In this document: positions 25,408 to 33,513 of the stretch, piece after piece | Layout: the number at the start of each line of letters is the position of its first letter | Numbering within the stretch: the stretch's first letter is position 1 | NCBI GenBank assembly: GCA_947260025.1 | Contig: CAMYON010000027.1 | Span: forward strand, 1 to 33,513 | DNA from: an uncultured Gammaproteobacteria bacterium | GTDB lineage: Bacteria; Pseudomonadota; Gammaproteobacteria; GCA-001735895 | Direction of reading: 5' to 3' | Length of the DNA: 33,513 nt | Made by a program: the position numbers and the translations under genes | The notes under the pieces: model-generated | Told to the model about the DNA's origin: nothing | Database searches by the model: none | Seen by the model: only the letters and a program-made list of their open reading frames with translations

Positions 25408-28233
25408 TTATTCCAGTTTATCCGAGTATTCCGCTTCGAAGGCATCCTTGACCAGCTGTGCTTCCTGCTGCTGGTGCAGGGCCATGTAACCCACCGCGGG
25501 CGATGCCGCCGAAATTCGACCCGAGTATTGTACCTGTATTGGCGCAAAGATTTCATTCAGACGGCTCTTGAATTCGCGAAACATACCCTGGTTGCGCGGT
25601 TCGTCCTGGCACCAGACCACGTTTTTCAACGCCGGGTAACTTTCCTGGATCGCCTTTAAATCGACCTTGGGAAACGGGTAAAGCTGTTCGATCCGGACAA
25701 TCGCGGTACTGTGATCGTAATGCTGCTCGCGGGATTCGTAGAGCTTGTAGTAAATCTTGCCGCTGCAGAAAATCAGGCGTGTTACCTTCTTTTTATTGAT
25801 CTTGTCGATCTCCGGGATCACCTTCTGGAATTCGCCCTTGCTGTAATCATCCAGCGACGACACCGCACGTTCGTGACGCAACAGGCTCTTCGGGGTCATT
25901 ACCACCAGTGGTTTCCTGAAACGGCACAGCATCTGGCTGCGCAGCAGGTGGAAAATCTGTGCCGGCAGGGTTGGCTGCGCCACGCGCATGTTGTGCTGCG
26001 CGCAAAGCTCGAGATAGCGTTCGATGCGCGCCGACGAGTGTTCTGGCCCCTGCCCTTCGTAACCGTGCGGCAGCAGCATGACCAAGCCGCTGAGGCGGCC
26101 CCATTTCATCTCTCCGGAGCTGATGAACTGATCGATAACGACCTGGGCGCCGTTGGCAAAATCACCGAACTGTGCTTCCCAGATGACCAGCGTCCTGGGG
26201 TCGGTGGACGAATAGCCGTATTCGAAACCGAGCACTGCCTCCTCGGACAGGAAGGAATTGATGACCTCGAAACGCGGCTGATCTTCGAACAGGAACTTAA
26301 GCGGCTTGTAAATTTCGCCGGTATTCTGGTCGTGCACCGCGGCGTGACGATGGAAAAATGTACCGCGTTCGCTGTCCTGGCCCGAAAGCCGGATACTGTA
26401 GCCGTCGTCGAGCAGCGTGGCGTAGGCCAGGTTCTCGGCGAAACCCCAGTCGCCCGGCAACTTGCCAGCCAGCATCTTTCCGCGATTCTCCATGATTTTG
26501 GCGACCCGCGAATGCATTTTGAAACCCTCGGGCAGGGTCAGCATGCGCTTGCCCAGGTGCTGGATTTTCTTCTTGGTAACCTTAGTGCCAGGCGTGGTGT
26601 TGACGTCGCCTTCCTGCAGGCCGGCCCAGTCACGCGCCGCAACCGGTTCCAGGCCGGAAATCACGTTCAACGCTACCGCGCCCCCTTCTTCCAGCGCGCG
26701 TCGGTAATCGGCGACCATTTCATCGATCTTTTCACGCGTGGTAAAGCCCTCGTCGATGAGGCGCTGCGCGTGCAGGTCGGCGAGGCGCGGATGGTTGCGA
26801 ACTTTCTGATACATCAGCGGCTGGGTAACCGCTGGCTCATCGGCCTCGTTGTGGCCGTAACGACGATAACAGACCATGTCGATAACGACGTCGCGCTGGA
26901 AAGTTTCACGATACTTGACCGCGATCTCGGCGATGAACACGCAGGCTTCGGGATCGTCGCCGTTAACGTGGAAGATCGGTGCCTGCACCATGCGCGCAAC
27001 CTCGGTGCAGTAGAGCGAGGAACGCATATCGCGCGGATTGCTGGTAGTAAATCCGATCTGGTTGTTGACGATGATATGGATCGTACCGCCGGTCTTGTAA
27101 CCCCGGGTCTGGCACATGTTGAAGGTTTCCATAACCACGCCCTGCCCGGCAAAGGCGGAATCGCCGTGGATCAGCACCGGCAACACGTCGTTGGTGTTGC
27201 GGTCGGTGAAACGCCGCTGACGCGCGCGTACCGAGCCCTCGACCACCGGATCGACGATTTCCAGGTGCGACGGGTTGAACGCCAGCGCCAGGTGCATCGG
27301 CCCGGAATCGGTGTAGATGTCCGATGAAAATCCCTGGTGATACTTGACGTCGTAGTTGTAACGCTCGTCCAGCTCGACATTGCCTTCGAATTCATCGAAC
27401 AGGTCGCTCGGCATCTTGCCGAAAATATTGGTCAACACGTTGAGGCGTCCGCGATGCGCCATGCCGATAACGACTTCGTGGGTACTGGTGACTCCCGCCT
27501 GCTGCACCACGCGGTCCAGGATCGGGATCAACGACTCGCCGCCTTCCAGCGAAAATCGTTTTTGCCCGATGTAGCGCGTGTGCAGATATTTCTCGAGATT
27601 TTCGGCGGCGATAATCCGGTCCAGGATGCGGTTGCGGCGACCTTCGCGAAAACTCGGCGTAGCCAGCGAGGTTTCGATCTGCACCTGGATCCAGCGTTTC
27701 TGCGCGCGATCCTCGATATGCATGTATTCCGAACCGATGGTGCCGCAGTAAGTTTTTTCGACCCGTTCGATTATTTCACGCAGCGGGGCGGCCTCGACGC
27801 CGAACAGCGAGCCGGTGTTGAACACCGTGTCGAGATCGGCCTCGCTCAGGTTGTTTCCGGTCAGGGTCATCTCCTTGACTTCCGGCCGTGGGTTCATTTC
27901 GAGCGGATCGAGACGCGCGCGTTCGTGACCCTTGACGCGATAGGCATTGATCAGCTGCAGCACCCGAACCTGCTTGGCGTCATGTTCGTTCAGCTCGCTG
28001 CCGGAGATGCCGTTGCCCGCCTGCTTGTGGCGGACCGCGTATTTCATCTGCTCGCGGATCTCGAGGTGATCCTGATCCGGGATTAGTTCACCATTTTTCA
28101 GCTCGGCGAACCAGTCGCGCCAGTGTGCTTCGACGTCATTCTCGTTTTTCAGATAACGCGAGTAGAGTTCTTCTATGAATGCAGCGTTGCCACCCGACAG
28201 ATAACTCTGTTGCTGCATTTTTTTCATGCTCAT
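25408..28233 (-). CDS. sucA: 2-oxoglutarate dehydrogenase E1 component
   Basis: Thiamine diphosphate-dependent decarboxylase that starts the 2-oxoglutarate dehydrogenase reaction in the TCA cycle. 941 residues against 933 in E. coli. The N-terminal sequence YLSGGNAAFIEELYSRYL is the short conserved tail that contacts the complex. IGMAHRGRLNVLTNI, HGDSAFAGQG and the ThDP/Mg motif beginning GDDPEAC and ending YRRYGHNE are all present, as is the LPHGYEGQGPEHSSAR block of the pyrimidine domain. The ATG at 28233 has AAGGTG eight bases upstream; a second ATG two codons later is also possible. Transcribed with sucB just downstream and divergent from ettA. All catalytic blocks look intact. Confidence 0.97.
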   Translation of the reverse strand: MSMKKMQQQSYLSGGNAAFIEELYSRYLKNENDVEAHWRDWFAELKNGELIPDQDHLEIREQMKYAVRHKQAGNGISGSELNEHDAKQVRVLQLINAYRVKGHERARLDPLEMNPRPEVKEMTLTGNNLSEADLDTVFNTGSLFGVEAAPLREIIERVEKTYCGTIGSEYMHIEDRAQKRWIQVQIETSLATPSFREGRRNRILDRIIAAENLEKYLHTRYIGQKRFSLEGGESLIPILDRVVQQAGVTSTHEVVIGMAHRGRLNVLTNIFGKMPSDLFDEFEGNVELDERYNYDVKYHQGFSSDIYTDSGPMHLALAFNPSHLEIVDPVVEGSVRARQRRFTDRNTNDVLPVLIHGDSAFAGQGVVMETFNMCQTRGYKTGGTIHIIVNNQIGFTTSNPRDMRSSLYCTEVARMVQAPIFHVNGDDPEACVFIAEIAVKYRETFQRDVVIDMVCYRRYGHNEADEPAVTQPLMYQKVRNHPRLADLHAQRLIDEGFTTREKIDEMVADYRRALEEGGAVALNVISGLEPVAARDWAGLQEGDVNTTPGTKVTKKKIQHLGKRMLTLPEGFKMHSRVAKIMENRGKMLAGKLPGDWGFAENLAYATLLDDGYSIRLSGQDSERGTFFHRHAAVHDQNTGEIYKPLKFLFEDQPRFEVINSFLSEEAVLGFEYGYSSTDPRTLVIWEAQFGDFANGAQVVIDQFISSGEMKWGRLSGLVMLLPHGYEGQGPEHSSARIERYLELCAQHNMRVAQPTLPAQIFHLLRSQMLCRFRKPLVVMTPKSLLRHERAVSSLDDYSKGEFQKVIPEIDKINKKKVTRLIFCSGKIYYKLYESREQHYDHSTAIVRIEQLYPFPKVDLKAIQESYPALKNVVWCQDEPRNQGMFREFKSRLNEIFAPIQVQYSGRISAASPAVGYMALHQQQEAQLVKDAFEAEYSDKLE

Positions 28234-28457
28234 GGTTGCTCACCTTTGGGCTGATTCGTGGTTCGATGTCGTTTTCGTCATCACTCTAAATCATAGCCTA
28301 TGACGCGGCCATAGCTTCGAATAATACTGCATCACGCGGCGGTTAAGAAACAGAATGTGAAAATATCCTCAGATACGATGATTCTGCGTCGAATGAAGTT
28401 GTTTTTAATTTTTTGAGCGCTGTTAGAATACGCGAATTCTGAACTGGGACAGTCCGC
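28234..28457. other. Divergent regulatory gap between sucA and ettA
   Basis: 224 bp with no coding sequence seen. For ettA a TAGAAT at 28424-28429 (5/6 to -10) lies 29 bp before the ATG, below a T-rich tract (28401-28414); no strong -35 is visible. For sucA the minus strand has TATGAT at 28295-28290 (5/6 to -10), again with a poor -35. Both are by-eye calls. Confidence 0.35.
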
Positions 28458-30130
<1,673 letters not shown>

Positions 30131-30131
<1 letters not shown>

Positions 30132-30970
30132 TGTCCGATCTCGATAAACTTTTCAAACGCCTCGACGTATTGCTCGACCGGGTGGAGCATTTGTTTCCCG
30201 GCTATCACGCAGTCAACGTCGAACCGGGTTACTCGGCCTATCGCTGGTCCGCCCAGGGGCTCGAAGGTATCGCGCAGTTCGACCGTGTCGACAAGGCCGA
30301 GCTGCTGCACCTGGAACGGCAGAAGGACCTGTTGTTCAGAAACACCGCCCAGTTCCTCGAGAACAAGGTTTCCAATAACGCCTTGCTATGGGGTGCTCGC
30401 GGTACCGGCAAATCCTCGTTGATCAAGGCCCAGCTCAACGAGTTCGAAGACCAGGGGCTTTGCATCGTCGAAATTCCGAAGGCGGCGACCGGCCAGCTGT
30501 TCGACATCATTCGAACCCTGGCGGACGACGGACGCAAGTTTATCGTTTACCTGGACGACCTCTCCTTCGAAGCCAACGACGACTCTTACAAGGCGCTCAA
30601 GGCCTGCCTCGAGGGATCGCTACAGCCGCAACCCGAGAACGTCATTATTTACGCCACCTCGAACCGCCGCCACCTGATGCCCGAATCGATGCAGGACAAT
30701 CTCGACAGCACCATGGTCGACGGCCAGCTGCATCCCAGTGACAGCATCGAGGAAAAAATTTCCCTGTCCGATCGCTTCGGCCTGTGGCTTTCGTTTCACC
30801 CCTTCACCCAGGACCAGTACCTGGCCGTTGTCGAGCTGGCTTTAAAGGCCCGGGATATGAAGATGAGCGAGGAAGCGCGCACCGAATCGATTCGTTTCGC
30901 TACCCAGCGCGGCTCGCGCAGCGGCCGCATCGCCGTGCAGTTCGCCGCCTACTGGGAAAGCCTGCAATAA
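30131..30970 (+). CDS. AAA-type ATPase, DUF815 family
   Basis: 279 residues, cytoplasmic. Walker A is GARGTGKSS (88-96), Walker B YLDDLSFE (140-147), and sensor I lies in YATSNRRHLMPES (174-186). These match DUF815, a widespread bacterial family of predicted P-loop ATPases with no settled role. The N-terminal 80 residues are helical and precede the nucleotide-binding fold; the C-terminus carries basic SRSGR. It begins in the TGATG overlap with the ettA stop, so its translation probably depends on ettA. That points to, but does not prove, a role linked to translation or energy status. Downstream is the REPIN-like repeat pair, then a convergent radical SAM gene. Confidence 0.9.
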
Positions 30971-31009
30971 TCGCGATCGGGATTGGCTGGTTTCGCGGGT
31001 CGCTTCGAA

Positions 31010-31083
31010 GGGGTCAGAGCAAAATTGCCGGTGCAGTTTGGACCAGACTGGTAAAGCATAGGCGGCAATTTTGGTCTGACCCC
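31010..31083. repeat. REP/REPIN-like imperfect palindrome, copy 1
   Basis: A 74-bp element. The left arm begins GGGGTCAGAGCAAAATT (31010) and the right arm ends AATTTTGGTCTGACCCC (31083). Arms of 21 bp pair with a single mismatch (GAGC against GACC). The inner 32 bp hold a smaller imperfect hairpin around TTGGACCAG. Together with copy 2 it lies in the 237-bp gap between convergent genes, the usual location for REP elements. GGGGTCAGA-type ends are familiar from repeats mobilised by REP-associated (IS200-like) transposases, but none is encoded in this window. Confidence 0.8.
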
Positions 31084-31107
31084 GGGTATCCAGGCGTTGG
31101 GAAGACC

Positions 31108-31181
31108 GGGGTCAGACCAAAAATTTCGCCGAGACTATTCCTGTCGGCAACTCTAACTGCCGAAATTTTTGCTCTGACCCC
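31108..31181. repeat. REP/REPIN-like imperfect palindrome, copy 2 (inverted relative to copy 1)
   Basis: Also exactly 74 bp. The left arm begins GGGGTCAGACCAAAAATT (31108) and the right arm ends AATTTTTGCTCTGACCCC (31181). The 21-bp arms pair with one mismatch, GACC against GAGC, the reverse of copy 1. It lies 24 bp after copy 1, so the two make an inverted pair. The inner sequence differs from copy 1. This gap may also end transcription of both convergent genes. Confidence 0.8.
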
Positions 31182-31207
31182 CTCGATCGCTCCCGCTAAA
31201 CCGTGGT

Positions 31208-32233
31208 TCAGGTACTGCCGGGAACAGCCGAGCCCGTTCGCTGGCTAACAATACTCGAACGGTCGAGCGTTCGCCCTTGCCGTCGCATGTTCTTGTAGAT
31301 GCTGCAGGTGGTACACGGCACATCGTCCCGTGGCTCGATACCATCGGTTAACATCCTGCGCGCATATAGCATTTGTTCGGAATTGAGCGCACCCTCCAGG
31401 CCGTCTTCGAATACATTGCCCTCGAAGGCCTTCCAGTAGTTGTGGCAACAACCCCATATGGTGCCATCAAAATTGAAATTCGGCTGATCCCAGAGTTGGT
31501 GACAGATAAATTCCGTATAACCGGAACCATATTTTTCCTTGAATTCGGAACGAGACGCGGCGCCAATCCCCATCTCCTTACGCACCATTTCTTTATCGCG
31601 CACCGGAGACCAGGTTTCATCCCAGTTGAGTTTCGTTTCGAACTCCATGCCGCGGTCATGAGCCATCTGCCTGGCCTTGCCAATTTCATGTTCGTTGTGG
31701 CCAAAAACCACGAACTGCCATGTCATTAGCGGAAACTCGGAATCGTATTGCTTTTTATAGGCATTGATCCTGTCGATATTTTCCATCACCTGCCCGAAAT
31801 TACCACGAACCCGGTATTGTTCGTAGGTTTCCTGGGATGCGCCATCGATCGAACAGCGCATGTGAAAGAACTTAAATTTCACCAGTGCCTCGAGCGTCGA
31901 ATCCCGCACCGTATTCAGGTTTACGCCATTGGTTGCAGAAAGCCGCACATTCTTTTCAAAGGCGTACTCGATAATTTTGGGCAGATGCGGATTAAGAAAT
32001 ATTTCACCGAACTTGGACAGCTCGATTTCCCTGACCTGGGTGTTTTCATCGATGAACCGCTTGAAATCGTCGAAGCGCAGAAATCCCCGCGCCATGGTTT
32101 GGTAAAGTTCGCCGGTAGCGGTTGCGCAGGTAGGGCATTTAAGCTGGCAATGCGTCGTAGCCTCCAACCTTATACGATGCGGTGAGGTTTGCGAATTCAA
32201 TGATTCACCGCTGATAGTTTCACGTTTAGTCAA
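31208..32233 (-). CDS. Radical SAM protein with SPASM-type C-terminus
   Basis: 341 residues. The radical SAM cluster motif CxxxCxxC is CQLKCPTC (C29, C33, C36), in the usual position near the N-terminus. The barrel includes ELSKFGEIFLNPHLPKI (71-87) and HMRCSIDGASQETYEQY (124-140). The C-terminal part has C244, C262-C263 (GTIWGCCHNY), C307 and C310 (CTTC), fitting a SPASM or twitch auxiliary iron-sulfur domain. The enzyme therefore probably modifies a peptide or small substrate, but no precursor peptide or partner is recognisable. The start is TTG at 32233: an in-frame stop lies just upstream and no ATG follows until well inside the domain. It follows the aldehyde dehydrogenase by 47 bp on the same strand, perhaps as one unit. 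Substrate unknown. Confidence 0.85.
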   Translation of the reverse strand: MTKRETISGESLNSQTSPHRIRLEATTHCQLKCPTCATATGELYQTMARGFLRFDDFKRFIDENTQVREIELSKFGEIFLNPHLPKIIEYAFEKNVRLSATNGVNLNTVRDSTLEALVKFKFFHMRCSIDGASQETYEQYRVRGNFGQVMENIDRINAYKKQYDSEFPLMTWQFVVFGHNEHEIGKARQMAHDRGMEFETKLNWDETWSPVRDKEMVRKEMGIGAASRSEFKEKYGSGYTEFICHQLWDQPNFNFDGTIWGCCHNYWKAFEGNVFEDGLEGALNSEQMLYARRMLTDGIEPRDDVPCTTCSIYKNMRRQGRTLDRSSIVSQRTGSAVPGST

Positions 32234-32280
32234 GTAACTTTACCCGCTGCGCAGTTGATATGGATAGAACCCCCGGTAAT

Positions 32281-33513
32281 CTAGCGCATGATGAACGGAT
32301 TGGCCATCGGTTCGGTGGAGGTATTGATCCAGACCGTCTTGGTACGCGTGTAGTCGTATATCGTATCGATGCCGCTCTCGCGGCCGGGGCCGCTGTTCTT
32401 GAACCCGCCGAAAGGCGCGATCGGCGAAATAACGCGATAGGTATTAACCCAGACGATACCCGAATGGATTGCGTCTGAAACCCTGATAGCGCGCGCCACG
32501 TTCGAAGTAAACACCCCGGAACCGAGACCGAAATCGGAATTATTGGCCATTTCGATCGCCTCTTCCTCGGTGTCGAAGGAAAGCGCAGACAGTATCGGAC
32601 CGAACATTTCCTCGCGCACGGTGCGTATATCCTGGTGCGGACAGTCGAGTATGGTAGGACTGTAATACCAGCCACTGTCGAAGCCATCCGGCCGCCTGCC
32701 GCCGAACAGCAGCCTGGCACCTTCGCTAACCGCGTCCTCGACCGATTCGGAAATGTGATCCAGTTGCTCTTTGGTGCACAGCGGACCGACCTGCGTATCG
32801 TCGGCCAGCGGATCACCGATACAGATTTGCTCGGCACGCTCGACCAGCTTTTCCAGTATCCGATCGCGTATCGACGAGTGTATGAAGACGCGCGACCCGG
32901 CGACACAACTCTGGCCAGTGGCGCCGAAGTTGCCCGCGATAATTCCGTTCACCGCGCCTTCGATATCGGCGTCGTCAAACACCAGGATCGGCGATTTACC
33001 GCCCAGTTCCAGCGACACCACGGCAAAATTTTCGGCGGTATTGCGTACGATATGGCGCGCGGTTTCGGGGCCACCGGTAAAGGCAACCCTGGCCACGTCC
33101 GGATGGCTGGTCACCAAACGGCCGCAGGGTTCGCCGTAACCTGTTATGACGTTAACCACCCCTGGCGGGAAACCCGCCTGTTCCACGATCCGGGCAAATT
33201 CGAACATCGGCGCCGGCGCCGCCTCGGAGGCCTTCAATACCACCGTGTTACCGGCCGCGAGCGCGGGCCCGAGCTTGGTCGCGGTTAAAAACATTTGCGC
33301 GTTCCACGGCACCACCGCGGCCACCACGCCGATCGGCACGCGCTTGGTGTAGACGTGCATATCGGGTTTATCGATCGGCAGGGTGGCGCCCTGGATCTTG
33401 TCGGCGAGACCGGCGTAATAATAATAGTAGTCCGAGACATAGCCGGTCTGGGCACGCGTTTCCTTGACCAGCTTGCCGCTATCGATGGTTTCGATTTCAC
33501 CCAGCATTTGGGA
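32281..33513 (-). CDS. NAD(P)-dependent aldehyde dehydrogenase (5' end outside the window)
   Basis: Oxidises an aldehyde to the acid. 410 codons are visible to the right edge; the family is about 480-500 residues, so some 70-90 N-terminal residues are missing, and the ATG at 33507 is internal. Visible blocks are VVPWNAQMFL (cofactor region), VAFTGGPETA, the general base Glu in LELGGKSP, the catalytic Cys in GQSCVAGSR, EEMFGPI and PFGGFKNSGPGRE. All catalytic residues are present. The substrate cannot be assigned: sequence ending STEPMANPFIMR resembles a branch of broad-specificity dehydrogenases rather than betaine-aldehyde enzymes. A run of five tyrosine codons occurs at about 33411-33425. 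The radical SAM gene follows 47 bp downstream. Confidence 0.93.
   Translation of the reverse strand, partial: SQMLGEIETIDSGKLVKETRAQTGYVSDYYYYYAGLADKIQGATLPIDKPDMHVYTKRVPIGVVAAVVPWNAQMFLTATKLGPALAAGNTVVLKASEAAPAPMFEFARIVEQAGFPPGVVNVITGYGEPCGRLVTSHPDVARVAFTGGPETARHIVRNTAENFAVVSLELGGKSPILVFDDADIEGAVNGIIAGNFGATGQSCVAGSRVFIHSSIRDRILEKLVERAEQICIGDPLADDTQVGPLCTKEQLDHISESVEDAVSEGARLLFGGRRPDGFDSGWYYSPTILDCPHQDIRTVREEMFGPILSALSFDTEEEAIEMANNSDFGLGSGVFTSNVARAIRVSDAIHSGIVWVNTYRVISPIAPFGGFKNSGPGRESGIDTIYDYTRTKTVWINTSTEPMANPFIMR

Noticed and set aside
25711-27327. 538-codon plus-strand frame inside sucA
   Set aside because: It is a complementary-strand shadow of a fully conserved sucA and has no recognisable domain.

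Overview
The window looks like a chromosomal segment of a gammaproteobacterium. The protein set (PepN of the 870-residue E. coli type, GuaC, fused RlmKL, MnmH, EttA, SucAB, and the prfB-lysS pair with an RF2 frameshift site) is typical of that class. Base composition is mid-50s percent GC by eye. I cannot assign a genus. Most of the window is core housekeeping; no phage, CRISPR array, tRNA or rRNA was seen. Accessory-looking material is confined to a small two-gene cassette near 15.5-16.5 kb, a repeat pair near 31.0-31.2 kb, and a few AT-rich patches.

Layout. 1-2352 (-): prfB, with a programmed +1 frameshift at an in-frame UGA, followed by lysS, which runs off the left edge. 2485-3222 (+): a coiled-coil protein of unknown function. 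3229-11361 (-): pepN, an RpfE-like unknown, a group IV (ornithine-type) PLP decarboxylase whose frame is broken near its 3' end, and a membrane histidine kinase with six PAS-type sensor domains, three of them tandem copies. 11443-11874 (+): ndk, ending in a strong hairpin shared with the convergent HAD phosphatase gene (11918-12727, -). 12856-13968 (+): guaC. 13969-14298: non-coding with an AT-rich island. 14299-15330 (-): a secreted glycerophosphodiester phosphodiesterase. 15490-16451 (+): a RHH-like/RAMA-like small protein plus a second unknown small protein. 16507-21969 (-): rlmKL, mnmH, and a fused VTT/DedA-type membrane domain plus flavin disulfide oxidoreductase. 22122-24113 (+): a DUF1631 protein. 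24128-28233 (-): sucA-sucB. 28458-30970 (+): ettA and a DUF815 AAA ATPase, coupled by a TGATG stop/start. 31010-31181: two 74-bp imperfect palindromes (REP/REPIN-like) between convergent genes. 31208-33513 (-): an aldehyde dehydrogenase, cut by the right edge, followed by a radical SAM/SPASM protein.

How they fit together. Several groups concern translation: RF2 and lysyl-tRNA synthetase; RlmKL (23S rRNA methylation) overlapping MnmH (tRNA wobble selenouridine); EttA coupled to an ATPase. Purine nucleotide metabolism is represented by ndk and guaC, and the TCA cycle by sucAB. The points most worth a second look are the broken decarboxylase frame, the RAMA-like cassette with a palindrome over its candidate promoter, the paired REPIN-like repeats, the triplicated PAS module, and a 20% GC patch inside the RpfE-like gene. 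I did not find a convincing wholly new multi-gene system; the RAMA-like cassette is the best candidate for something under-described.
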